Source: Bifidobacterium scaligerum
GTDB lineage: Bacteria > Actinomycetota > Actinomycetes > Actinomycetales > Bifidobacteriaceae
Length of the DNA: 55,981 nt
Reading direction: 5' to 3'
NCBI RefSeq assembly: GCF_002802865.1
Contig: NZ_PGLQ01000004.1
Location: 146,150-202,130, forward strand
This document shows, one piece after another, positions 42,233 to 50,314 of this stretch (its first letter is position 1; every line of letters begins with the position of its first letter). A model generated the notes under the pieces. The model saw nothing but the letters and a program-made list of their open reading frames with translations. It made no database searches and had not been told where the DNA came from. The position numbers were made by a program, and so were the translations under genes.

Positions 42233-43255
42233 TTACAAGTACCGCTCGGCCAGCGAAGGCTTGGTGGTGCGATCCACCACGTCGCCATAACCGTTGGCGC
42301 GCATCCAATCGTCGTTAAAGATCTTCTCCAGGTAGCTGCGGCCGGAATCCGGCGCGAGCACCACCACAAGCTGGTTTTCGTCCAAGTCGTTGGCGAGCGC
42401 GTACTTGATGGCGCTGGCCACGGCCATGCCGGAGGAGCCACCCACCAGCAGGGCCTCCTCACCGGCCAACCGACGAGTCATTTCGAAGGCTTCCGCGTCA
42501 CCGACCTTGACGATGTCGTCGGTGATGTTGCGGTCGAAGGCCTTGGGGTAGAAGTCCTCCCCCACGCCTTCGATGTCATACTGGTGCACGTCGGCGAGCG
42601 AGTCGGCGGAGTATATGGAGCCTTCCGGATCGGAACCAATCACCTTGACCGCGCCGTTCGAGGCTTCCTTCAGGTACTTGCCGGTGCCGGAGATGGTGCC
42701 GCCTGTACCGATGCCGGCAACAAAATGAGTGACTTTGTGATCGGTGGCCTCCCAGATTTCCGGGCCGGTGGTGTAGTAATGGCTTTCCGGGCCGTTCGGA
42801 TTGTCGTACTGGTTCGGACGGAATCCGCCGGGGATCTCGTTGGCGAGTCGTTCGGCCACTTGATAGTAGGAGCGCGGGTCGTCCGGTCCGGCATCGGTGG
42901 GAGTCACGATGACTTCGGCACCGTACGCGCGCAGTACGGCGCGCTTGGATTCGGAGACCTTGTCCGGCAGGGTGAAAATCGTACGATAACCGCGCTGCTG
43001 GGCGACAAGAGCCAGGCCGACACCGGTGTTACCGGAGGTAGGCTCGACGATGACGCCGCCGGGCTTGAGCTGGCCGGATCGTTCGGCTGCGTCGATGATG
43101 CGCTCGGCGATACGATCCTTGGAAGAGCCGCCTGGGTTGAAGTATTCGACTTTGACGGCGATGGTGGCCTTGACACCGGCTGCTTGGGGAATATGGTTCA
43201 GCTTGACGAGCGGGGTGTTGCCAATGAGTTCCGCGAGGCTGTTGTACACGGTCAT
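42233..43255 (-). CDS. Cystathionine beta-synthase/cysteine synthase family PLP enzyme
   Basis: 340 aa from ATG 43255, with AAAGGACTTCAAT upstream. PLP lysine K46 in VEYFNPGGSSKDR, a form typical of cystathionine beta-synthases; IVEPTSGNTGVGLA and ILAPDSGRSYLEKI-like motifs (here VVLAPDSGRSYLEKIF) follow. No C-terminal CBS regulatory domains (length excludes them), so it is a short CBS or CysK. With the adjacent MetB-type gene it suggests homocysteine + serine to cystathionine to cysteine. CysK activity on O-acetylserine cannot be excluded. Confidence 0.9.
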   Translation of the reverse strand: MTVYNSLAELIGNTPLVKLNHIPQAAGVKATIAVKVEYFNPGGSSKDRIAERIIDAAERSGQLKPGGVIVEPTSGNTGVGLALVAQQRGYRTIFTLPDKVSESKRAVLRAYGAEVIVTPTDAGPDDPRSYYQVAERLANEIPGGFRPNQYDNPNGPESHYYTTGPEIWEATDHKVTHFVAGIGTGGTISGTGKYLKEASNGAVKVIGSDPEGSIYSADSLADVHQYDIEGVGEDFYPKAFDRNITDDIVKVGDAEAFEMTRRLAGEEALLVGGSSGMAVASAIKYALANDLDENQLVVVLAPDSGRSYLEKIFNDDWMRANGYGDVVDRTTKPSLAERYL

Positions 43256-43742
43256 ATTGAAGTCCTTTGTCCGGGGTTGATTGGGTTGACGATGATGCGA
43301 TCTCTTGTTTTCGTGAACCGACGTTCCCGGCCGAACGGACATTGACCTGTGATTGATTGGAGCACCCGACCCTTCACTCGCTCAAGGGCTATGCGCGATT
43401 CCATGTGTTACGAACCATCCGATGAGGTGTCTTATGCGTTTTGGCAAACCACCGCAACCGCGCCAACTTCGCGGTACATCGGATTCATGGAGGATTCGCA
43501 GCAGAACCACCGCGATTCGAATGCTCTTCTCTCAAGTTATGCGTCACTGACCGTGCGCCCGGGGGCGTCGGTTAGCGACAACAACATGAGAAAATCTGCA
43601 TGTCTCACACCATAGCACAGGGTAGGACACCGGCGTGTCTCATCTGTTCGCATGGCGGAAGGAGCTGCGGCCGAATCAATCCTGAACCGACTCATCGCAT
43701 TATCCTCCCGCAGATGCGCCATCACGAACCAAACAAAACCGG
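43256..43742. other. Gene-free region upstream of the CBS-like gene
   Basis: No ORF here has a recognisable product or good RBS. It must contain the promoter of the CBS-metB unit, but I see no SAM or other riboswitch fold and no clear -35/-10 pair. Confidence 0.4.
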
Positions 43743-43881
43743 TTCTGGGCATATACCCACCAGATATTCTGGGCATAATGACACCGCAAAGCGAGTTCTG
43801 GGCATATACCCACCACGAGGCGGCATCAATCAGCTGTTTCGCGGTACGGATATGCCCAGAACAGAATCGGTACGGATATGC
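43743..43881. repeat. Cluster of TTCTGGGCATAT repeats downstream of oppF
   Basis: TTCTGGGCATATACCCACCA occurs exactly at 43743-43762 and 43796-43815. A partial copy (TTCTGGGCATAA) begins at 43767. An inverted copy (GGATATGCCCAGAA) is at 43848-43861. GGTACGGATATGCC occurs twice (near 43843 and 43869). Copies 2 and 4 can pair as a hairpin beyond the oppF stop at 43914. Repeat starts are 53 bp apart. Could be a binding-site array or degenerate small repeat; no gene seen. Confidence 0.7.
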
Positions 43882-43913
43882 CGGCGCGCGAACTGGTGCT
43901 GTTCCAGCACCGC

Positions 43914-44762
43914 CTATAGCGAGGCGGCGGCGATGAGCTGACGAGTGTAGTCGGACTGGGGATCGCCAAGTACAGCTTCAGTAGCGCCGGATTCGACTAC
44001 CTTGCCTTCGCGCAATACCACAATGCGATTGGCGATATGCTGCACGACGCCGAGGTCGTGGGAAACCATGATGATGGCCGGTTTGACAGGCTGGCCGGTA
44101 GTTGGGTCTACAGCTCGCGAACCCGCTCCAGAAAGAATTAATTGGAAGGTTTCGAGAATCTGCACGCGGGCGGCCACATCGATGGCGCTCATCGGCTCGT
44201 CGGCCAGAATCAGGCGAGGTTCGTTGACTATGGCTCTGGCGATAGCAACGCGCTGGGCTTGTCCGCCAGACAAATCGCACGGATAGCGGCCCATGAATGT
44301 TCGTGGATCCAGACCGACTCGGGCCAATGCCTGCGCGGTTTTACCTGCGACTTCGTCAGTTGCGAATCCGAGCGCACGGCGACGCAACCAAAGCGGCTCG
44401 GAGACCGAGCGTTCGACGGTCCAACGCGGGTCGAGCGAAGAGAACGGGTCTTGGAACACAATAGAGGATTCGGCTCGCAATGCGCGCAAGCCTTCCGAAC
44501 CGCGACGAACCTCAGCGCCACGATATTCAATCTGGCCGGAATCAGCGGCAGCAAGACCTAGCATGATACGGGTCAGCGTGGTTTTTCCCGAGCCGGATGC
44601 CCCAATGACAGCTAGGCACTCCCCCGCGCGAACCTCGGCAGACACGTCGAAGAGCACTTGACGGCGAGGCATGCGGCCGAAGTCGAACAGTCCGCGATGC
44701 ATATTGCGGTCCATGAAAGATGCGTTGATGTTGCGCGCAGCGAGCAGCGATTCATCGCTCAT
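43914..44762 (-). CDS. Peptide ABC transporter ATP-binding protein (OppF/DppF type)
   Basis: 282 aa from ATG 44762, which overlaps the preceding ATPase gene by 11 nt; the longer upstream reading lies inside that gene in another frame. Walker A GASGSGKTT, signature LSGGQAQRVAIARAIV, Walker B LILADEPMSAIDVA, H-loop VSHDLGVVQ. Last gene of the oppABCDF string. Lacks the long C-terminal oligopeptide extension. Confidence 0.92.
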   Translation of the reverse strand: MSDESLLAARNINASFMDRNMHRGLFDFGRMPRRQVLFDVSAEVRAGECLAVIGASGSGKTTLTRIMLGLAAADSGQIEYRGAEVRRGSEGLRALRAESSIVFQDPFSSLDPRWTVERSVSEPLWLRRRALGFATDEVAGKTAQALARVGLDPRTFMGRYPCDLSGGQAQRVAIARAIVNEPRLILADEPMSAIDVAARVQILETFQLILSGAGSRAVDPTTGQPVKPAIIMVSHDLGVVQHIANRIVVLREGKVVESGATEAVLGDPQSDYTRQLIAAASL

Positions 44763-45564
44763 GGGAATCCCCCTTGGCACTCTGGAAGCCGTCGGCACTG
44801 CGGAGGGTGAGGCTGCGGGCTGCGGACACCAAACGCTCGGATTCCGGCGTCTTCGGATCCGCCAATACTTCGGCGGTTGCTCCGGACTCCGCAATACGCC
44901 CGGATTCCAACACATAGCAGCGCGTAGTGGCGCGCGCGAGCACAGAAAAATCATGCGTGATGAACAGCATTGAAGCACCAGCATCATCCACCAGCGAAGT
45001 CAGCAGATCGACAATCTGGCGCTGCGACATCGAATCCAGCGCAGTAGTCGGCTCGTCGGCGATGATGAATCGCGGCGAAGTAATCAGCGCCGTGGCAATG
45101 CCGACACGCTGCTGCTGGCCGCCAGACAGTTCGTGCGGGTATTTGACGGCAATCTCCTTTGCAAGCCCGACTTTGGCAAGCATCGCACCCACACGTTCGA
45201 CTCGTTCGTCCTTGGTGAGATCATAGTGTAACTTCAGCGGTAAACCGATCTGCTGCCCTACCGTCATCACCGGATTCAGCGAAGCGGCCGGATTCTGGAA
45301 CACTGTGCCCACATAGCGGCCTCGCAAATCCGCAAGCTCACGTTCAGCGGCACCGACAACCTGCATATCGTCGAGCATAATCGATCCGGAAACCGTGGCA
45401 TTCAGCGGCAACAGTCCCAGCATCGCCTTGGAAATCATGGATTTACCGGAACCTGAGGAACCAATGAGTCCGACGCGCTCGCCATCGGCGATGCTCAGAG
45501 CCGCATCAGCAACAATCGTTGTGCCGCCGATGGCGATATTCAAACCTTCTACGGCCACACTCAT
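44752..45564 (-). CDS. Peptide ABC transporter ATP-binding protein (OppD/DppD type)
   Basis: 270 aa, shorter than the ~320 of OppD because the C-terminal Cys-containing extension is absent. Walker A GSSGSGKSM, Q-loop TVFQNPAASLNPVM (peptide-transporter form), signature LSGGQQQRVGIATALI, Walker B FIIADEPTTALD. 4-nt overlap with the permease gene upstream. Confidence 0.92.
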   Translation of the reverse strand: MSVAVEGLNIAIGGTTIVADAALSIADGERVGLIGSSGSGKSMISKAMLGLLPLNATVSGSIMLDDMQVVGAAERELADLRGRYVGTVFQNPAASLNPVMTVGQQIGLPLKLHYDLTKDERVERVGAMLAKVGLAKEIAVKYPHELSGGQQQRVGIATALITSPRFIIADEPTTALDSMSQRQIVDLLTSLVDDAGASMLFITHDFSVLARATTRCYVLESGRIAESGATAEVLADPKTPESERLVSAARSLTLRSADGFQSAKGDSHER

Positions 45565-46508
45565 CGCTCATCTTCTTTCTCGGCGGAAGCAGCTGTCTGC
45601 CGCAATGCGGGATTCGTCACCGGGTCAATGGCGTCACGCAGTACATCACCGAATATGTTCAGCGCCACGACCACCACCGTGACAACCAAACCCGGCCAGA
45701 GCACAGTCAGAGGAAACACGTTGATCAGTTTGACTGACGTGGCCAACGAATGTCCCCAACTTGGCATCCCCGATGGCACGCCAATGCCCAGATAGGTGAG
45801 CCCGGATTCAGCCAGCACCGCGGTTCCCGCTGAAAGCGAGAGCTGCACGGCCAATACCGGCACAATGTTGGGGATGATATGGCTTACCAAAATTCGCCAT
45901 CCACTCGCCCCGTTGGCCAACGCCGATTCCACATAAGACGAACGCGCCGCCAACAGCGCGGACGGCCGTGCCACACGAGCCAGATTCAGGCCGTACCCAA
46001 AGCCGCAAGCGATCACAATCACCGTGATGGAAGCGCCCAGCGGCACCGCAAGAATCAATGCGAGCAGCACAGTAGGGATGGAAATCAGTGCATCGATTAC
46101 CACTACTGATGCACTGGCGAGCGCAGAGGCCCGCGCCACCATGGCCGAGACAAGCAACAGCCCCCAAAGAGCGGAAAACGCTACGGTCAGCACCACAATC
46201 AGCAGATTGGTGCGCGAACCGGCCATCAGCCAGCTGAACACGTCAGCTCCCGTGCCGTCCGTACCGAGCCAGTGCGAAGCAGATGGTTTGGCCCAGACAT
46301 GGTAACCGTCTGTAGCCCACAATGATTGCGGCGTCCAGATCAAGGAGATCAGCGCCACAACCAGCCATAATGCGAGCACGATCAGCGTGAATTTGCCTTC
46401 GCCTCTGCGCCACATGGTTTTCAGCACGATAGCGGCACGGCCGGCAAACCCATACCGGAGGCGTCCACCATCATTATGGGACACCGTGATCTGCGTATTG
46501 TTGCTCAT
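45561..46508 (-). CDS. Peptide ABC transporter permease (OppC/DppC type)
   Basis: 315 aa. One N-terminal helix, then an ABC membrane domain with the GASGWRILVSHIIPNIVPVL coupling loop (ANGASGWRILVSHIIPN) and a GTDGTGADVFSWLMAG-like OppC motif. About six helices in all. 4-nt overlaps at both ends give tight translational coupling. Confidence 0.92.
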   Translation of the reverse strand: MSNNTQITVSHNDGGRLRYGFAGRAAIVLKTMWRRGEGKFTLIVLALWLVVALISLIWTPQSLWATDGYHVWAKPSASHWLGTDGTGADVFSWLMAGSRTNLLIVVLTVAFSALWGLLLVSAMVARASALASASVVVIDALISIPTVLLALILAVPLGASITVIVIACGFGYGLNLARVARPSALLAARSSYVESALANGASGWRILVSHIIPNIVPVLAVQLSLSAGTAVLAESGLTYLGIGVPSGMPSWGHSLATSVKLINVFPLTVLWPGLVVTVVVVALNIFGDVLRDAIDPVTNPALRQTAASAEKEDER

Positions 46509-47482
46509 GCGCTTACCTCCGAAACACCGCTGGCGTTCTTCAGACGCGGGTCAAGCAGTCGGTGCAGCACGTCCACAATCAGACCGATAGTCAGGAAGAA
46601 CGCAGCCAACAGGAACAGCTCACTTTGCACGGCGATCAGATCACGATTGCCCACGTCGGTGACAAGACCATTGCCGATGCCGGGTAAGGCGAAGAGATTC
46701 TCGATAACCATGACGCCGGTAACCATCGAGGCGAAGGTCAGGCCGATCACCGACACCAACTGCGGCATGGCCAGTCGCAATCCGACGCGCAGCACGGCTT
46801 GGGTGCGCGTCATACCACAGGAACGGGCCATGTCGATGTAGCCGGAGTTCGCCAGATCACCCAAGGCTGCGCGCGTATAACGCATCAGGGAAGCACCGAC
46901 GATGATGCCGACCGTGAACGCCGGCAGGATCAGTGACAGCATTGCGCCGACCGGCTCGCCCCAACCGTCCAACGGAAAGCCTTGCGAGGGAAGTATGCCG
47001 ACAAGGCCAACGCCTTTGCCGAACAGCAGAATCAGCAGCAGACCACCCCACAATGCAGGTACGGAACCGCCGATAATAGCCAATACATGGAATGCCATGC
47101 GCACGCGAGGCGAACGCGCCAATACCGCTGCACAGCCGAGCGGCAGTCCAATGAGCATTGCAATCAGCAGGCCCACGATAATCAACGGAAAGGTGATGGA
47201 TGCGCGTGCGCCAATCAACGCGGTGACCGAACGGCCGGTCAGGATCGACGTACCGAAATCGCCGGTAACCAACGCTCCCATCCAATCGAAGTACTGTGCG
47301 ACAAGCGGTCGATTCAAACCGAGCTGTTCACGCAACTGGGCCACACGACTGGCGGGAGCGTTGATACCGGCCATAATGGAAGCCACATCGCCAGGCAGAA
47401 TGCGCAGCGCCGCAAACACCACCACGGAAATGCCGAACAGTGCCACTACAAACAGCAGCAGTCGGCGAATCACAAATCGCAT
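46505..47482 (-). CDS. Peptide ABC transporter permease (OppB/DppB type)
   Basis: 325 aa, six helices. N-terminal FVIRRLLLFVVALFGISVVVF and LNRPLVAQYFDWMG typical of OppB; coupling loop MARSCGMTRTQAVLRVGLRLAMPQL (core MTRTQAVLRVGLRLA); C-terminal FALPGIGNGLVTDV. Separated from oppA by 177 nt containing long palindromes. Confidence 0.93.
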   Translation of the reverse strand: MRFVIRRLLLFVVALFGISVVVFAALRILPGDVASIMAGINAPASRVAQLREQLGLNRPLVAQYFDWMGALVTGDFGTSILTGRSVTALIGARASITFPLIIVGLLIAMLIGLPLGCAAVLARSPRVRMAFHVLAIIGGSVPALWGGLLLILLFGKGVGLVGILPSQGFPLDGWGEPVGAMLSLILPAFTVGIIVGASLMRYTRAALGDLANSGYIDMARSCGMTRTQAVLRVGLRLAMPQLVSVIGLTFASMVTGVMVIENLFALPGIGNGLVTDVGNRDLIAVQSELFLLAAFFLTIGLIVDVLHRLLDPRLKNASGVSEVSA

Positions 47483-47547
47483 ATGCAGCTCCTTTGCTTA
47501 ATCGTTCAGTTCAACCGACCTATACATGTCACGTTTGCTGAAACAGA

Positions 47548-47637
47548 GTGTGGTTGAAAGATGTTCTGTTTCAGACCGTAAAGACTTGGTCTGAGCGGCC
47601 CGGAGCGTGTCGGAAATAGAACATCTTTCAACCGCAC
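47548..47637. repeat. Long palindrome between oppA and oppB
   Basis: 25-bp arms (47548-47572 and 47613-47637) centred on TTGAAAGATGTTCT / AGAACATCTTTCAA with two mismatches. Inner hairpin AGACC...GGTCT. It sits between the stop of oppA and start of oppB and could lower downstream expression relative to the binding protein. Confidence 0.75.
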
Positions 47638-47638
47638 G

Positions 47639-47658
47639 GTCTGACTACATAGTCAGAC
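47639..47658. terminator. Hairpin at the end of oppA
   Basis: GTCTGACT ACAT AGTCAGAC, an 8-bp perfect stem with a 4-nt loop, 1 nt beyond the oppA stop. Together with the long palindrome it forms a two-part barrier; no T-tract. Confidence 0.65.
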
Positions 47659-47659
47659 A

Positions 47660-49306
47660 CTATTTCTGGCTGAATTCAGCCAGCGAATAGGTCACGTTGT
47701 AGAGGGGCAGAACGGTCTGGTTCAGATCGAACGGGAAACCTTCCACGCCCTTGGCCGTGGCGGTGGTGATGCGGTAGTTGAACAGCCAGTCGGCGGGCGC
47801 GTCCTCGGAGATGAGCTTGGCGGCCTCGGCAAACTTGGCGTCGCGTTCCTTGTCGGTGGTGGCGGCGATGCCTTCCGCGTACAGCTTCTGCACGTCCTTG
47901 TTGTCGTAGCCGAAGTAGTAGGTGGGGTCGGTCCACGTGTAGAAGTCATGGCTTTCGTTGTGGTCCACCAGCGAGATGTCGAAGTCATGGTTGGTGTACA
48001 CGTCCTGCAGCCACGTGGAGAACTCCACCACGTTGACCTTCAGGTCGATGCCGATGGGCTTCAACTGCGAGCGCAGCTGGTCGCCGAGTTCAGTGCCGTA
48101 GATGTTGGCGTAGGTCAGAGTGAGTTCCAGCGGCTTGTCTTCGGAGTACCCCACTGCGGCCATCAGCGACTTGGCTTTGTCCTGATCGTACGGGTAGAGG
48201 TCGGTCAGATCCTCGTAACCGGGGTCCAGGGACGGGATCGGGCCGCCCAAGGCCTTATCCGCGCCGCCGCGGGAAGCGATGAGCTCATCATGGTTGATGG
48301 CGTAGCGGATGGCCTGACGGATACGCTTGTCGGCAAGCTTGGAACCGGAGGCGTTGTTGAAGCCGAGCACGTACTTGTCGGTGCCATCGCCGGCCTTGAC
48401 CACGTACTTGGACGGGTCGGAGGTGAACGGTTCGGCCAGATTCTCGGTGATCGGCGCGAGCACCTGCACGTCGCCGGACTTCAGCGCGTTCACCGCAGCG
48501 TTATCGTCTGCCAGATACTTGACCACGATGGTCGGGGTCTTGGCCTTGTTCTTGCCCCAGTACTTCTCATTGGCCTTGAGCGTGATCGAATCGTTTTCGA
48601 CGAACTTGGCCACGGTGTACGGACCGGAGCCTACGGCCTGAGTCTTCAAGTCATACTTGGCATCCTTATCGAATACCAAGCCGGCGCGGCCGGTCAGGGT
48701 CCACAGCAGGTTCGAGTTCGGGGTCTTGAGCGTTATGACCACGGTGTCGGCGTCCTTGGCCTCCACCTTGCTGACGGCTTCAAGCGCGTCGGCGTCGTGG
48801 TACTGCTTGGCGATCAGCTCGTTGATGGACCAGGCCACGTCCTCAGCGTCGAGCGTATCGCCATTGGAGAAGACCATGTTCTTGTTGAGATGGAAAGTGT
48901 AGGTCAGGCCGTCCTTCGATTCCTCCCAACTGGAGGCGATGGCCGGGGTCACCTGGTTCTTCGAGTCGCGGGCCACAATGCCTTCGTACACATTGCCGAT
49001 CAGGATCTGATCGAGTGCGGAGCCTGCGGTGTTGCGAATGTCAAGGTTGGTGGGGGCCAGTTTAAGGCCGATGGTGACGGTGTTTGCCTGTGCAGCGCCG
49101 TTGCCGGAAGCAGTGCCGTTGTCTTTTTTCGCGTAGGCCAGCGTGACGCCGATCACGACGGCGACCGCCACGATGACGGCGATCAGTGAAATCAGCCACC
49201 ACTTCGGGCCGTTCTTCTTTGGATTCTTGGCGCGCGAGGCCAGGCTCGCGTCCGTAGTTGCACCGGTTGCGCCGCTTTCAGCGTGCGCACCATTGTCTTG
49301 AGACAT
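47660..49306 (-). CDS. Peptide ABC transporter substrate-binding protein, membrane-anchored (OppA type)
   Basis: 548 aa from ATG 49306, with AGAGGAAGAACC before it; a longer reading to 49468 is not supported. SBP_bac_5 domain from ~residue 75 (TIGLKLAPTNLDIRNT). No lipobox: residues ~36-56 (WWLISLIAVIVAVAVVIGV) form an uncleaved-looking N-terminal helix after a polar, basic 35-residue cytosolic start. It should therefore be tethered rather than lipidated. First gene of oppABCDF. Confidence 0.92.
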   Translation of the reverse strand: MSQDNGAHAESGATGATTDASLASRAKNPKKNGPKWWLISLIAVIVAVAVVIGVTLAYAKKDNGTASGNGAAQANTVTIGLKLAPTNLDIRNTAGSALDQILIGNVYEGIVARDSKNQVTPAIASSWEESKDGLTYTFHLNKNMVFSNGDTLDAEDVAWSINELIAKQYHDADALEAVSKVEAKDADTVVITLKTPNSNLLWTLTGRAGLVFDKDAKYDLKTQAVGSGPYTVAKFVENDSITLKANEKYWGKNKAKTPTIVVKYLADDNAAVNALKSGDVQVLAPITENLAEPFTSDPSKYVVKAGDGTDKYVLGFNNASGSKLADKRIRQAIRYAINHDELIASRGGADKALGGPIPSLDPGYEDLTDLYPYDQDKAKSLMAAVGYSEDKPLELTLTYANIYGTELGDQLRSQLKPIGIDLKVNVVEFSTWLQDVYTNHDFDISLVDHNESHDFYTWTDPTYYFGYDNKDVQKLYAEGIAATTDKERDAKFAEAAKLISEDAPADWLFNYRITTATAKGVEGFPFDLNQTVLPLYNVTYSLAEFSQK

Positions 49307-49489
49307 GGTTCTTCCTCTGTGATTCCTTATGCATGTATTGTTGCGATTGGTTGGCCGCCCGAACCGGGTCGACCACCAGAGCCCAATCATAGACGCGGGA
49401 CTGTAATTCTTGACTTCTGTTGCATCAGACGCATCCTGCATTGCGGTAGGATGGCCGGTGAAATCCATCTTGGCTTAGGGAGGGTTATC

Positions 49490-50263
49490 ATGCTGGTCGC
49501 TGTTGACATCGGCAATACGAATATCGTGCTTGGTTTTCTGGATGACGGCGGTGAGATTGCCGGCACTTACCGAATCACCACCAAGGCCAATCACACGTCC
49601 GACGAATACGGACTGTTTCTCACTGAATTTCTGCGAATGAGCGGGTTCACTCCCGACGATGTGGATGATGTGATCATCTGTTCCGTGGTGCCTAAAGTTA
49701 TGCACTCCTTCCGCTCTTCGATTATCAAATTCCTCGATCTGGAGCCGATGGTGATCGGGCCGGGCATTAAAACCGGTATGAATGTGCGTATTGATGATCC
49801 CAAATCGTTGGGTGCCGATATTCTCGCCGATTGCGCCGGCGCGTACTACGAGTATGGCGGGCCCGCTCTTGTGGCTGATTTCGGTACGGCCACCACGTTC
49901 ACCCACGTGGACGGACACGGTGTCATCGACTCGGGTGTGATCACCACCGGCATACGGACCGGAGCGGCCGCATTGTGGGGAGATACCGCGCAGTTGCCCG
50001 AGGTGGAGATCACCCGTCCGAGCACAATCCTGGGCACGAACACCAAAACATGCATGCAGGCCGGCTTGTACTACACATTCCTTGGCGGAGTGGAGCGCAC
50101 GATTCGGCAATTCCGCAAGGAATTGGACGACGAAGGGTTCAAGGTGATCGCCACCGGAGGCCTTGGACGAGTCTTCGCCAACGATACGGATCTCATCGAC
50201 GTGTACGACCCGGACCTTATTTTCAAAGGTATGGCGCATATTTATTCGCGCAACGTGCAGTAG
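49490..50263 (+). CDS. coaX: Type III pantothenate kinase CoaX
   Basis: 257 aa from ATG 49490 with GGGAGGG about 5 nt upstream. VAVDIGNTNIVLG (phosphate loop) at the N terminus; GADILADCAGAYYEYGG and VADFGTATTFTHVD as later motifs; GGVERTIRQF near the end. Phosphorylates pantothenate, the first step of CoA synthesis, without feedback by CoA in this type. Divergent from oppA; convergent with the sugar-binding protein gene. Confidence 0.97.
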   Translation: MLVAVDIGNTNIVLGFLDDGGEIAGTYRITTKANHTSDEYGLFLTEFLRMSGFTPDDVDDVIICSVVPKVMHSFRSSIIKFLDLEPMVIGPGIKTGMNVRIDDPKSLGADILADCAGAYYEYGGPALVADFGTATTFTHVDGHGVIDSGVITTGIRTGAAALWGDTAQLPEVEITRPSTILGTNTKTCMQAGLYYTFLGGVERTIRQFRKELDDEGFKVIATGGLGRVFANDTDLIDVYDPDLIFKGMAHIYSRNVQ

Positions 50264-50314
50264 GTGCAGCAGGTGCAACGTGCAGTAGATCGGGCTGGCT
50301 ATGCCAATGGCAGG

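Noticed and set aside
42118..43600. SAM or T-box riboswitch ahead of metB/CBS genes
   Set aside because: I could not build the conserved helices or a following anti-terminator from the leader sequences.
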